Source: a virus
Strand: one strand, 5' to 3'
Virus record (IMG/VR): IMGVR_UViG_3300023278_002909
Coordinates: 1 to 41,209 of that record
Length of the DNA: 41,209 nt
In this document: one piece after another, positions 16,677-25,379 of the stretch
Layout of the letters: the number at the start of each line of letters is the position of its first letter
Numbering within the stretch: position 1 is the first letter of the stretch
Notes under the pieces: model-generated
Told to the model about the DNA's origin: nothing
What the model saw: only the letters and a program-made list of their open reading frames with translations
The model's database searches: none
Made by a program: the position numbers and the translations under genes

Positions 16677-17329
16677 TATTGAGGCCCTCCTGTGTCACTG
16701 CCACCTGATGTAACGCCACCATGAACATGCGTTTCGATTGGCAAACCGTTTACAGTTAAGCTCGTGTTGGCAAATACATTAGCAGACGTGATAGTTCCCG
16801 TGCAATTGACATTTCCATCAATATTAATAGTCGTCGCTTTTAAGTTGATCACACCGGGTTCCAAAGTTAGGAAAGTGGTGCCATCTGTTGTTTGAATGCT
16901 AATACCTGATACTGACGCAGGCTCTGACACTAAATTTCCGAATCCGGGGATAGCGACGGCATCCGCCAAACTAAAAAAGCTTCGTGCATCTGGAACGGAC
17001 TCCGTATAAAGATTTTTAAATTGTGAAAGCCCGCGCTGACTAAATATTAATAAAATAGGATCCCCCTCTGTCAGTGCAATATGAATAATATAAGAAGATG
17101 AGCTAGGAAAAATCACAGGCACGTTAAATTGAATCGGGGGTGTTATAGACTCTCCATCAGTTTGTATAGTGGATAGCGCTATCTGTACAGACGCTCGTCT
17201 TGTTTCTGGATCATAGGATTTTATTATGGCTGGCAAACATGTGTTTATATTTTTCAACTCAGATTTAACACAAAAACGAAGCCAATCTGTGAAATTATCA
17301 AGTTCTTTTTCAGGATCTATGTTTGACAT
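16676..17329 (-). CDS. Gp138/gpV-like baseplate spike
   Basis: 217 residues. The N-terminal OB domain has PAIIKSYDPETRRASVQI, PVIFPSSSSYIIHIALTEGDPILLIFSQRG, as in Gp138-like membrane-puncturing spikes. A short beta-helix (FLTLEPGVINLKATTINIDG) follows. The tip has THVHGG, a His-x-His that in relatives binds iron at the needle point. It ends in Gly/Ser-rich SGGSDTGGPQ. It would pierce the outer membrane on contraction. Confidence 0.87.
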   Translation of the reverse strand: MSNIDPEKELDNFTDWLRFCVKSELKNINTCLPAIIKSYDPETRRASVQIALSTIQTDGESITPPIQFNVPVIFPSSSSYIIHIALTEGDPILLIFSQRGLSQFKNLYTESVPDARSFFSLADAVAIPGFGNLVSEPASVSGISIQTTDGTTFLTLEPGVINLKATTINIDGNVNCTGTITSANVFANTSLTVNGLPIETHVHGGVTSGGSDTGGPQ

Positions 17330-17331
17330 TT

Positions 17332-18219
17332 TTAACTCGCTTTTTTAAACACAGAATAGGGCACACATTGCAACAAGCATTCAAATTTGCCGTCCCAATT
17401 ATCGCCTTGATATGTCACTTGAATTATTTTATACAAACCTTTTGTATTAGTAGATTTTTTTACATTATTAAAAATCGGGAATGATGAGTTCTGAATTACG
17501 TCACTTTCGATTTCAACAATACGCCCAACCTGTAAGCGGGGATTTAATAAAGCAACCGCGTTTACTCCTCGATCGGTTTGTAGCGCTGTCTTTATCAACC
17601 CCGTATTAGAATTTAAAACATCGACTGCTGTTTCACTTTCAAGAGACGCCTCACCAACCTTTGATAAACGTATTTGACTATTGTTTTCATGCCACTGAAT
17701 GCTTAATGGGTTTAATAAAGTATTTAAAACATCTTGAGTAGGGCCGTTAAAAACAAAAGCAGGTTCTAAAAGATTCGATGGTATTTTATTTAACTCAGCA
17801 TCGTTGAAAGGTAACCCGAATGTTTTGATAGCCTCTCCTACAATCGTTCGTAAAGACGTAGGTTCTTTGTAACCTTTAGAAAAAATAGCAGTGTTAGTTG
17901 AAAAAACACGACCCGCTAAAAACAATACTGTTATTCTATTAGCGCCGTCATCAATTTGGGTTGTTCTCAAAATATCGCCATCATGAATAAGGCCAACAGA
18001 ATCTCGGTAGCCTGCAAATATTTTTATACGTTGATTAGCAGCTCTTAATTTCTCTTTAGTGGCATCCGACAAGTTGAAAATTTGCACTGTTCCAATAGCG
18101 CTTTTTGCACTTATTAATTTTTTTACGCTGATTGCGATTTTAAAATCATTAGGTATTTTCACCACGTCCGCGGTTGTGCTTACTTCAATATTTATATTAC
18201 GCAGATATAGTTGAGTCAT
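17332..18219 (-). CDS. Baseplate hub protein (gp27/gpP-like)
   Basis: About 295 residues from ATG 18219 (MTQLYLRN). The pattern FKIAISVKKLISAKSAIGTVQIFNLS and IKIFAGYRD is the hub beta-barrel fold of simple contractile tails; the C-terminal TYQGDNWDGKFECLLQC is characteristic. It should form the trimeric hub holding the spike. It overlaps the plug gene by 23 bp. A GTG at 18228 is an alternative start. Confidence 0.78.
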   Translation of the reverse strand: MTQLYLRNINIEVSTTADVVKIPNDFKIAISVKKLISAKSAIGTVQIFNLSDATKEKLRAANQRIKIFAGYRDSVGLIHDGDILRTTQIDDGANRITVLFLAGRVFSTNTAIFSKGYKEPTSLRTIVGEAIKTFGLPFNDAELNKIPSNLLEPAFVFNGPTQDVLNTLLNPLSIQWHENNSQIRLSKVGEASLESETAVDVLNSNTGLIKTALQTDRGVNAVALLNPRLQVGRIVEIESDVIQNSSFPIFNNVKKSTNTKGLYKIIQVTYQGDNWDGKFECLLQCVPYSVFKKAS

Positions 18220-18574
18220 CAACAACACCCCCGTTTACTAAATCAGAAACTGTAAAATAGACTAAATCATGTGTTTGCCCCCACGGTTCTCTATCCGTCA
18301 GATCTTGAATATTTGAAGTAATGGGGATTGGATAAATAGCACCTACAAAAGAATTAACCCTTCCCTTCGACACTTCTTGAAAAGTCTGCAAACGTTGACC
18401 GTTGGAGAGAACCTCGGTAGTGTCTGTGAACAACAGTAAATCTAAAAACCAACCCGATCGACTCAATTCTACTAAATCCTCTAAATAATACAAACGCAAC
18501 TCCACTTTTTGAGTATCTAGGACGGTGCTGAAAACTTGTCGTGCATCATTAGTAGCAGGTATTATTTGTGCCAT
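18197..18574 (-). CDS. Baseplate plug-like protein
   Basis: 125 residues from ATG 18574 with ribosome site GAGGGGTGAC. Beta-rich (QKVELRLYYLEDL, WFLDLLLFTDTTEVL). Similar to the small gp18-like baseplate plug of cyanophage Pam3-type tails (DUF6983), which lies between Dit-like and hub genes; the order here is the same. Confidence 0.7.
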   Translation of the reverse strand: MAQIIPATNDARQVFSTVLDTQKVELRLYYLEDLVELSRSGWFLDLLLFTDTTEVLSNGQRLQTFQEVSKGRVNSFVGAIYPIPITSNIQDLTDREPWGQTHDLVYFTVSDLVNGGVVDDSTISA

Positions 18575-18575
18575 G

Positions 18576-19205
18576 TCACCCCTCAATAAAATCCACTAAA
18601 GAAGCCAACCAACTATTTTGCTGAGAATCTGTTGGTTGATCAGATTGCTTTTCGCCACCATTAACAACACCACTTCGATTAGCAGCATCACCTGTCACTT
18701 GATCTTTTGGCAATAGATTAGTGACTGTTTCCGCTATCAAAACTTGACGTAGCTGCATCGAAAATTGCATCCCACGTCCGCCTATCCGCGCATTCTTTCG
18801 GGGCGATACACGAGTGATTAGCATGTCATTATACGTCTTAAGAAGCGTCACGATAGTCACTAATTCCCGTCGTTGCAATTGTAACAGAATGCGTTCCCAA
18901 CCCTCCCTGTCTCGAAAGGGGGTTGCTAACGTAGTGAAGGTATTAATTAAGACATCCGATATAATCCCTGTTATGTTTAATTCAATAGGTTTTATGAAAG
19001 CGTGATCTGTAAGTGTTGCGCCCGTTTCAATAGGGTAGTCAGATACCCCCACACTAGCAACGTGTTGCTCTTCGGGAATTGCGTCAATAACGCCTAACAA
19101 AGTGGTTATTTGCGACCCTAGTTTTGAAAACACGAGGAAATTAACATTGCTAATCGCAGCGTTAAGCGGCGATTGAATGTAGTCTGAGATATGATATGCT
19201 GGCAT
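18576..19205 (-). CDS. Dit-like/tail-baseplate connector protein
   Basis: 209 residues. N-terminal pattern ATLTDHAFIKPIELNITGIISD and FRDREGWERILLQLQRRELVTIVT matches the Dit-like N-terminal domain found in simple myoviruses; ISPRKN-type segment and MQFSMQLRQVLIAE follow. The Gln/Ser-rich tail is probably flexible. It joins the tube or tape measure to the hub. Confidence 0.75.
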   Translation of the reverse strand: MPAYHISDYIQSPLNAAISNVNFLVFSKLGSQITTLLGVIDAIPEEQHVASVGVSDYPIETGATLTDHAFIKPIELNITGIISDVLINTFTTLATPFRDREGWERILLQLQRRELVTIVTLLKTYNDMLITRVSPRKNARIGGRGMQFSMQLRQVLIAETVTNLLPKDQVTGDAANRSGVVNGGEKQSDQPTDSQQNSWLASLVDFIEG

Positions 19206-19207
19206 CC

Positions 19208-20563
19208 CTACCTCGCTATGCTAGAGTCAAAATCATGGATGCTGGATTTAAGTTGGTTTTGTATTTCTCCCACTACAGTTTGAGCAATGTCTTGAGGATT
19301 CCCGGAAGGCGCAGATATATTAATGTCGCCCACATTCACGGTCACGGCATTTGTCGGACTTATTGTAGCGGGCGCTATAGAATTTGCTAAAATGTTGTTT
19401 GGCAGACTCGTAAAAGAGGCGTTTATTTTTAAAAAATCTGGTAATGACGCTCCGAGGGTTAGCACTTTTTTTTCTGCTGCTTTTGCTTTGGTGAAAACGG
19501 TAGAAAAAAAATCTTTGACACTCGAAAATATGTCTAAGATACTAGACCAGACATGTTGAATTGTTTCCGAATGCTTTATAAAATCTATAATAACACTTCG
19601 ACCCCCTCTAAAACCCGCCCATAAGTCTTGAACCGCTAATACGGTAACACCAATAGCAGCAGCCAAAACAGTGAAAGGATTAATAAGAGATAATGCCAAT
19701 ACTGTGCGAAGTTTTGAGAGCGACTTAAGCGCGACTATTAAACGAAATATGGATGCTATTAAAGCGCCACTTATTTTAGCGCTTAAAATTGCACCGAGGG
19801 CTACTACAATCCCCCGGATCAACCGGCCGTGTTTTTCAAGAGCCTTAATAACCGATTCTACAATATGCAAGGTTTTAGTAAAAAAGGGCAGTACTGATAC
19901 GGCAAGTTCTGTTCCTACCGAAAAGAAAACCTGTTTTAGGTCGGTTAATTGGTCTTCAAATTTAGCGGCCAGTACCGTGGCGTGTTTGGTGGCTAACCCC
20001 AATTTGCGACTTTTCAGAACCAATTGATCAAATTCTCTAGGTGCTAATTGCAACAGCTTTATGGTGGTGGGATTAATACCTAAATTTTGAGCTAAGTCGA
20101 ATTGTTCAATGCGCGTTAATCGATTAAATACACTATTTAATTCTCTTAAAATGTTGAATGTTGACATAAGGCGACCATTTTGATCCCGAATGGTAACGCC
20201 ATAACGGCCTAGTATTTCATTATATTGCCCTTGGCCTCTGGCCGCTTGGCCGATAACTCGATTCAACCCTTCAATACTGCTTCGCAACGACTGCACCGAC
20301 ACGCCGGAACGCTCTGCGACAAACTCAAGTTCTTGTAATTGTTTTACTGATAGGCCCACTTCATCGGCAAATTTACCTAACTCATCTAAATTTTGAGCTA
20401 ACTCGCCAAAAAGTCGGCCGCCACCAAAAACAGCAAATATGCTAGCCCCAATCTTCAATATCCGAGAGTGGAGTGTGTTAAGGCTTCGCGTGACTTTACT
20501 AATACCGCCTCTGTCTGCTTCAAATCTGAATTTGGTGATAAACGAATCTAAAACCGTAGCCAC
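19208..20563 (-). CDS. Short tape measure protein
   Basis: 451 residues. Starts VLDSFITKFRFEADRGGI, followed by GRLFGELAQNLDELGKFADEVGLSVKQLQEL, typical of phage tape measures. A central hydrophobic part with three helices (about 240-320, GIVVALGAILSAKISGALIA and ALSLINPFTVLAAAIGVTV) probably inserts in the host membrane. C-terminal VTVNVGDINISAPSGNPQDIA is the usual beta tail. Tape length sets tail length, so the tail should be short. Confidence 0.88.
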   Translation of the reverse strand: MATVLDSFITKFRFEADRGGISKVTRSLNTLHSRILKIGASIFAVFGGGRLFGELAQNLDELGKFADEVGLSVKQLQELEFVAERSGVSVQSLRSSIEGLNRVIGQAARGQGQYNEILGRYGVTIRDQNGRLMSTFNILRELNSVFNRLTRIEQFDLAQNLGINPTTIKLLQLAPREFDQLVLKSRKLGLATKHATVLAAKFEDQLTDLKQVFFSVGTELAVSVLPFFTKTLHIVESVIKALEKHGRLIRGIVVALGAILSAKISGALIASIFRLIVALKSLSKLRTVLALSLINPFTVLAAAIGVTVLAVQDLWAGFRGGRSVIIDFIKHSETIQHVWSSILDIFSSVKDFFSTVFTKAKAAEKKVLTLGASLPDFLKINASFTSLPNNILANSIAPATISPTNAVTVNVGDINISAPSGNPQDIAQTVVGEIQNQLKSSIHDFDSSIAR

Positions 20564-20567
20564 TTTT

Positions 20568-21169
20568 CTACTTCCTCTTGTTTAATGCGGTGTAGTATTT
20601 TTGAGCTGATCTATCATTGTAACATTTAACCGCTAACATCTCATTCATGCAGAAGAAGTCGTCTAAATGCAACCTGTTAATGTCATCATAAGTGCATAGT
20701 CCCGCCAACACAGGCGCGGCTAAAAAAGGGCTTATGGTTTTTGTGCTTTTGGTGGGGTAAGGGGCGCGATTGCTCGGTAGGTGTCCATAAGCTGATTCAA
20801 AGATGAAAAAAAATTCACCACCAGACACCGCAAAAGAAGATCATACATATGTGCCATATCCGAAAAGGCCATGTCCCAACAACTCTCAGTGAGTGGCATG
20901 TATCCAGATTGGCCGTTTTTAAAATCAACACAATCAAATAGTTTTACCATTACATGATGCACAGTATCCGCAGAAAGGCTTAAAACGGATTTTATAACCC
21001 CTAAAGAATCTAACGTCGATAAATCAGAATCAAGGGTGTTATTGAAATGCTGCCCTATATGTTGGCGCATGTATTCAAAAACCTTTAATGCTTTACTAGC
21101 AGGTAATTTTTTTATCTTAAAAGATGTCGATCCTAGAATCACCGATTCTTTTTTTAAATCATCTATCAT
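20568..21169 (-). CDS. Tail assembly chaperone fusion made by -1 frameshift (gpGT-like)
   Basis: Frame 0 runs from 21169 to a stop at 20732. An open frame in -1 continues to 20568. Slippage on T TTT TTT (20813-20807) gives about 200 residues: 121 from frame 0 then 79 from -1, joined as LVVNFF-FIFESAYGHL. The added C-terminus (PFLAAPVLAGLCTYDDINRL..FCMNEMLAVK) resembles the T-domain of chaperones beside DUF3277 tubes. In relatives the short form coats the tape measure and the fusion recruits tube subunits. The position between tube and tape measure genes is right. Confidence 0.82.
20732..21169 (-). CDS. Tail assembly chaperone, short form (gpG-like)
   Basis: 145 residues. MIDDLKKESVILGSTSFKIKKLPASKALKVFEYMRQHIG at the start is the G-type chaperone pattern, with LPxxxALxxF. 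It is predicted helical throughout. Most ribosomes should make this form. Its end (TYRAIAPLTPPKAQKP) lies beyond the slip site and is absent from the fusion. Confidence 0.82.
   Translation of the reverse strand: MIDDLKKESVILGSTSFKIKKLPASKALKVFEYMRQHIGQHFNNTLDSDLSTLDSLGVIKSVLSLSADTVHHVMVKLFDCVDFKNGQSGYMPLTESCWDMAFSDMAHMYDLLLRCLVVNFFSSLNQLMDTYRAIAPLTPPKAQKP
20807..20813 (-). other. Slippery heptamer T TTT TTT for -1 frameshifting
   Basis: On the minus strand the frame-0 codons are AAT TTT TTT TCA, so the heptamer T TTT TTT is a perfect -1 slip site. It lies within an eight-T run (20806-20813), inside the overlap between the two chaperone frames. Confidence 0.8.
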
Positions 21170-21177
21170 AATTTACC

Positions 21178-21612
21178 TTAAATAAAGTTGGCATTAACAA
21201 AATTTCCCGCCACGGTTTCAAAAGCTATCTGATACTCCATGTTAGCGATCGCGCCCTTACCCATCGTCGGATACGCAGGGCCAGATATGAAAACACCATT
21301 ATCTAACGTTAGAGAAGTGTTATTAACATGCTGAACATAAGTGCCACTAAAAATTACAGACACATTTTTCTTGTATTGCTCGAAAAGAGTGCTTAAAAAA
21401 ATCGTGCTTGCAGCATTTGGTTTTAGTTTTAACGTTATGGTCGCGCCTTTGGTTCCTGTTTTAGTCGAAGTCATTTTCCCATCCGCACCATAAGTGACCG
21501 TGCCAACTTCCTGCGGTTCGATGGTGAATGCGTCCTCATCATCTGACCAACCCGAGATAACCGTGCTGTTAAGCGTTAAGGTGCCATTCGCTAAACTGAA
21601 ATCTGTAGCCAT
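21178..21612 (-). CDS. DUF3277 tail tube protein
   Basis: 144 residues. Features NGTLTLNSTVISGWSDDEDA, IEPQEVGTVTYGADGKM, ATITLKLKPNAAST and the end NANFI are characteristic of DUF3277 tubes. It stacks in hexameric rings inside the sheath. It sits between sheath and chaperone genes as in related phages. Confidence 0.88.
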   Translation of the reverse strand: MATDFSLANGTLTLNSTVISGWSDDEDAFTIEPQEVGTVTYGADGKMTSTKTGTKGATITLKLKPNAASTIFLSTLFEQYKKNVSVIFSGTYVQHVNNTSLTLDNGVFISGPAYPTMGKGAIANMEYQIAFETVAGNFVNANFI

Positions 21613-21618
21613 AATTAT

Positions 21619-21687
21619 TTACTCTATGAATTTAGTGTCATCATATCTTTTAAAAGCTTTAGGCTCCTCGTTAGGGTAGTCTGCCAT
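21619..21687 (-). CDS. 22-residue micro-ORF between sheath and tube genes
   Basis: ATG 21687 preceded by AAAAGGTGAATATTGT, a fair ribosome site; coding for MADYPNEEPKAFKRYDDTKF then IE. It fills most of the 89-bp gap and is rich in charged residues. No homology known. Either a tiny translated peptide or an unused frame. Confidence 0.35.
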   Translation of the reverse strand: MADYPNEEPKAFKRYDDTKFIE

Positions 21688-21701
21688 ACAATATTCACCT
21701 T

Positions 21702-23219
21702 TTATGGTGTGAATCGAAGAGCAATCTCAATAAAATCAATCTTACCTGATCCTGTGGCCCACACGTAAAAAACCCCGCTTTTACCATCAATTCTTTCTTG
21801 TTCTGTTAGTTGAGAAATGGGTTGAGGAAATATTAGAAATCCCGCAGGCAACGTGCCATCAAAATTAGTGGCTCCCGTCACTTGAATAATTTGAGCTTGC
21901 GTAGCGGAGGTAACTTGACCCGGTGCTAAAAAGCCGTTAATGATGGCCTGGTTACAAACAGAAGTGATCACCTGTTTAATAGTGGCTTGTCCCTGTGGCG
22001 TTTGAGATAACGTGGGATCTGATATTAAAAGGTCTAAACAAGTCACTTGTAATGCGTTCTCAAACCAGTCTAGGCCGTATCGTGTCATAAAACGAATGCT
22101 ATTAGCGAATGTATAGCTTTTAAGATAGATATTGCTAACAGTTTGACTAACCGTTCCGCCACCAACAGGCACGTACCGATTAACTCGCTTACTGTCGAAT
22201 ACATTACTTTGTGTAGTCGTTAAATCGCTGGTATCAATTAAAGGTCGTTGCCGATAAGTCATATTAATTATCGTGTCAACGCCATCAAAATTAACACTTG
22301 AGGCGCGACCTGCTGTTGACACCGAAAGGTAGTCGGTGAACAACCCCGCTGTCGCTGGCTGGGCCGGAGTCCAATCCCCAACCGTGCGTTGTGATTGTTG
22401 CTGAAAAAGATCATAGAAAATCGAAGAGGTGTCCGTAGATTCTTTAACTAGCTCATCCGAACTCTCAGCTATGAACATGTAGGGTCGATCAAAAGTCCAT
22501 GTTGATAAATCAATGACCGTTTGTGTGTCTTTCTCCGGGGCACCTAAAGTGATGAAGTAAAACGTGTCATTTAGGCTTTCAAACACCCCCATTGCAGTTT
22601 CAATACTCTCAGCATCAACTCCTTGATTGAGCTGTGTTGCCGTATCCGAATCCAATGCAAACAATTGTGACACATCTGTACCAGATCCAGTAGGGCTAGC
22701 ATAAGTTAAAGTAGCTGCTATGCCAACGGCATCTGTTGTTATAATGAAATTAGATGTTAATGCATCAAATACGACGCTAACTGCGATAGCTGCTGCATCA
22801 ATTGCAGCTTCCAGAATGGTAGCCACATCGGTGTAACTTAATGCCGTGCTAAAATCCATACCAGAGATATCAATAGCATTCAATCGCAAGCTTCCTGATA
22901 CCACGGCTTGAATAGCAGCTAATGAAGGAAGTGTGCCACCTATTAATTCTGCTGCTGAGTCTGCTGAGAACCATCGTCCAATTAATAAATTTTTTGGGAA
23001 TGGTGATTGTGCAAAGTAAATATTAGCGGCTTTATAGGGTTCTGAAGTAGTGGCAAAGTCCAAAGCAACGTCCGCTATATCAGCATAAACTTTTAAACGA
23101 TCACTAGACCCCAGTGTAGTGTCAGTCGTCACAAATAAAGTGCGCCCGAAATCTCTACGTGCTATACCGCCCGTATCGATTTGTTCATCAATTTTAACTA
23201 TGGAACTGATATCAGCCAT
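21702..23219 (-). CDS. DUF3383 tail sheath protein
   Basis: 505 residues from ATG 23219 after GAGGTGATTG. Typical motifs: GRTLFVTTDTTL, VALDFATTSEPYKAANIYFAQSPFP, TWTFDRPYMFIAE, DYLSVSTAGRASSVNFDGVDTI. The C-terminal domain with KSGVFYVWATGSGKIDFIEI is usual. Its contraction drives the tube into the cell. Confidence 0.9.
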   Translation of the reverse strand: MADISSIVKIDEQIDTGGIARRDFGRTLFVTTDTTLGSSDRLKVYADIADVALDFATTSEPYKAANIYFAQSPFPKNLLIGRWFSADSAAELIGGTLPSLAAIQAVVSGSLRLNAIDISGMDFSTALSYTDVATILEAAIDAAAIAVSVVFDALTSNFIITTDAVGIAATLTYASPTGSGTDVSQLFALDSDTATQLNQGVDAESIETAMGVFESLNDTFYFITLGAPEKDTQTVIDLSTWTFDRPYMFIAESSDELVKESTDTSSIFYDLFQQQSQRTVGDWTPAQPATAGLFTDYLSVSTAGRASSVNFDGVDTIINMTYRQRPLIDTSDLTTTQSNVFDSKRVNRYVPVGGGTVSQTVSNIYLKSYTFANSIRFMTRYGLDWFENALQVTCLDLLISDPTLSQTPQGQATIKQVITSVCNQAIINGFLAPGQVTSATQAQIIQVTGATNFDGTLPAGFLIFPQPISQLTEQERIDGKSGVFYVWATGSGKIDFIEIALRFTP

Positions 23220-23763
23220 CAATCACCTCTATTGTTTCATTAGAAACACTGTCTTGCCCATCAAAACTTACATCGATATCAATTTGTCGTATTTTATTGA
23301 CTTCTTGTGTTAGCTTTTCTTGCACTAAGATGTCTAGCGAAAGTATAGCACGCTCCTCATAATTTTGACTAATTACGACGGCAGCCTCCGAGAGGAGTCG
23401 CACCGCAGACACAATAAAGAGTCCGGTTTGTTGAAATATCTGCGATTCAGGACTCTCTACGCCTAGCATAAGAGTTTTGGCTAAATCTGTCGCGCCATCA
23501 CGATAAAATTGCACGCTGAATGTGTACAATCGTCGTCCAGATAATTTAGCATTAAGCAACTCTTCAAAACCGTCTATTTCTTCAAAAGTTGTATCAGCTA
23601 GCCCATCAGCGGTGTCCGTCACATAAACAAGGCTGCAATAGTTTCCTAAGGGTACCGGGGCATTCTGTTTACCGCGCAGGATGGCTGTATCATCCAAACC
23701 GGTCAATAAGTTAATAAAAACCACTAAATTGGTCAACAACTCATTTCGCGTTGGCTCAACCAT
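23212..23763 (-). CDS. Neck/tail terminator protein (gp12-like)
   Basis: 183 residues from ATG 23763; an upstream ATG at 23775 is in frame. VEPTRNELLTNLVVFINLLTGL at the start, CSLVYVTDTADGLADTTFEE, and the strand set LSGRRLYTFSVQFYRDGATDLAKTLMLGVES correspond to the gp12-like neck or tail-terminator family. It caps the tail and binds the sheath. Overlaps sheath start by 8 bp. Confidence 0.75.
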   Translation of the reverse strand: MVEPTRNELLTNLVVFINLLTGLDDTAILRGKQNAPVPLGNYCSLVYVTDTADGLADTTFEEIDGFEELLNAKLSGRRLYTFSVQFYRDGATDLAKTLMLGVESPESQIFQQTGLFIVSAVRLLSEAAVVISQNYEERAILSLDILVQEKLTQEVNKIRQIDIDVSFDGQDSVSNETIEVIDG

Positions 23764-24151
23764 TTTGATTCTCAATCCGCATAGCGGTTACTTCAATGTG
23801 CTGATTTAGCGTGTAATTATTGACCGTATACACCTCGTAATCAAGACCGTTAATGACTAATATATCACCAGAACTGTTGGGGTCGCCCTGCCGCAACGGC
23901 CGGATAAAATCCCGATCGGCTGACTTTATCCACACTTTAACAGCCTCTCGAATACGTTCACCACCCTCTAAATTTTCGCGGGTATCGTCGTTAACAGGTT
24001 GATAATGTGCTTGTAATGGAATAAGAACCTCTGTGCCTGCAATGTAGCGCCCATCTACATAAGACCCGGTATTAAACTTTTTAAGCAACACAGAAGCTCT
24101 GAATCGCTGAGAGGTGATTAATCGAGAGGTTTTAAGCCCTATGGTACTCAT
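23756..24151 (-). CDS. Head-tail joining (head closure/stopper) protein
   Basis: 131 residues, beta-rich. Pattern QRFRASVLLKKFNTGSYVDGRYIAG and GGERIREAVKVWIKS, ILVINGLDYEVYTVNNYTL is typical of stopper proteins that close the portal channel. It sits between HK97 gp10-like and terminator genes, with a 4-bp overlap on one side. Confidence 0.7.
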   Translation of the reverse strand: MSTIGLKTSRLITSQRFRASVLLKKFNTGSYVDGRYIAGTEVLIPLQAHYQPVNDDTRENLEGGERIREAVKVWIKSADRDFIRPLRQGDPNSSGDILVINGLDYEVYTVNNYTLNQHIEVTAMRIENQNG

Positions 24152-24627
24152 TCAATAATCTTAAATGTTGTGCTGATTCTCATCAACCCCGTATCTATGA
24201 GAGGATTGGTTCGAGGCGCTTTGGCTGCTAAAGTGCTAGGCGCATTAACCGGTTCACGTAAATCCACTATTTCTTTTTTGATAGCGGATTCATGTAAAAG
24301 CCCTAATCGTTTAACATCCTTTTGTGTCAATATATAGGCATCTTGTTGATTTAATAGCCCTCGTATCATGCTAGTCAATTTAGGTGACACCTTTTTATCA
24401 GCTAAACGAAAGAAGGGTCTTTCTGGAATGTGAGTCTTTCCAGATTTGCTCTTTGTGCCAAACTCATTGGCTATGGCGACTGCCGGGACTGATGTTCCAT
24501 CCGGGTACGTGGATGATCCATAAAACCCGACGTCATAACCTTTTATTTTTTGCGCGGCCTTCGCAAAACGTTCTAAACGAGCCGTAATTTTATTATTGCC
24601 TGAAACTTTAACATTAACACTTTTCAT
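24148..24627 (-). CDS. HK97 gp10-like/virion morphogenesis protein
   Basis: 159 residues. GYDVGFYGSSTYPDGTSVPAVAIANEFGT and IPERPFFRLAD (the NEFGT-x-IPxRPF motif), with LIDTGLMRISTTFKI at the end, are gp10-like neck family hallmarks. It joins head and tail in assembly. A tRNA-like gene lies upstream of it on the same strand. Confidence 0.87.
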   Translation of the reverse strand: MKSVNVKVSGNNKITARLERFAKAAQKIKGYDVGFYGSSTYPDGTSVPAVAIANEFGTKSKSGKTHIPERPFFRLADKKVSPKLTSMIRGLLNQQDAYILTQKDVKRLGLLHESAIKKEIVDLREPVNAPSTLAAKAPRTNPLIDTGLMRISTTFKIIE

Positions 24628-24644
24628 ACGCCCTCAGTTAGCCG

Positions 24645-24715
24645 CTAATTAGGTGAGATTCGAACTCACATTCCCCAGCATAAAAGCAGCGGTTCTACCA
24701 TTGAATTACTAATTG
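24645..24715 (-). tRNA. tRNA-like gene with mismatched anticodon arm
   Basis: 71 nt with canonical lengths: acceptor arms CAATTAG/CTAATTA (outermost pair C:A mismatched), D arm ATTC-AATGGTA-GAAC, T arm GTGAG-TTCGAAT-CTCAC (perfect). The anticodon stem pairs poorly (GCTGC with CTGGG). By position the anticodon would be UUA (reads the UAA stop); one base shifted, CUUUUAU gives UUU (Lys). CCA is not encoded. It lies in a 110-bp gap between virion genes. It may be a decaying tRNA, an odd functional one or a mimic. Confidence 0.6.
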
Positions 24716-24737
24716 GCAGCTAAACATATCGGGACTC

Positions 24738-25130
24738 TCAACAAACAGCAACGCGGGCTTTTACAGCGAACTTTGGGCAAGCCGCTCTAAAAGACAAAAA
24801 TCGTCGACCATAAACAGTAGATGTATAAAATGTAGCTAATCCAGTTTCCGCCATTGGTTTGAGCGTAACTTGTACCTCACCCACCTTTTCTGACGTATTC
24901 TCACCGTCACCACCATCCTGACCGACATCGGTATTGCCACCGGCCAAGACATTATCTATTACCAATAAATGCGCGGTTAAATACAAAACCGCATTTGTGG
25001 CCGCTGCGCAACCCGTTTCATTAAAAATAGTTATTGCTTGATTATAGTACAATTCAATAGCGTCGTCTGACAGCGGGCTGAATTGCGGAAACAAAACTCT
25101 AAACTGCGGCAAAAAAGTGTCAAACGCCAT
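24738..25130 (-). CDS. DUF4054 head-tail connector protein
   Basis: 130 residues from ATG 25130 (GTG 25139 is also in frame). FRVLFPQFSPLSDDAIELYYNQAITIF and ATNAVLYLTAHLLVID, then VGEVQVTLKP..GLATFYTSTVYGRRFLSFRA match DUF4054, an adaptor beneath the portal. It follows the MCP genes as in relatives. Confidence 0.82.
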   Translation of the reverse strand: MAFDTFLPQFRVLFPQFSPLSDDAIELYYNQAITIFNETGCAAATNAVLYLTAHLLVIDNVLAGGNTDVGQDGGDGENTSEKVGEVQVTLKPMAETGLATFYTSTVYGRRFLSFRAACPKFAVKARVAVC

Positions 25131-25148
25131 TAGATGCACTCCATCATA

Positions 25149-25364
25149 CTAAGACTGCGTTTTTTTGTTCTGTGTTTTCTTTTTGCTGTTAGATACCGCA
25201 TCGAAATGTTTTGCGTAAAAAGCGCCACATTTTGAGGCTTTAAAAGTCTCCCACGCTATAGCAGATATGCTTACTGGTGTGTCATATATGCAACGTTTGC
25301 CGCCAATCAAAATACACTGCTGTTTTTTGTATTTGTTTGTAACTGTTACCTGTTCATCTGACAT
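25149..25364 (-). CDS. Small basic virion-region protein
   Basis: 71 residues. Strand-rich start (VTVTNKYKKQQCILIGGKRC), then a Lys-rich tail (NSKKKTQNKKTQS). Between capsid and DUF4054 genes; related phages often have a small protein of unknown role here, perhaps in head completion. No family assigned. Confidence 0.55.
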   Translation of the reverse strand: MSDEQVTVTNKYKKQQCILIGGKRCIYDTPVSISAIAWETFKASKCGAFYAKHFDAVSNSKKKTQNKKTQS

Positions 25365-25379
25365 AATTAACTTACCTTT

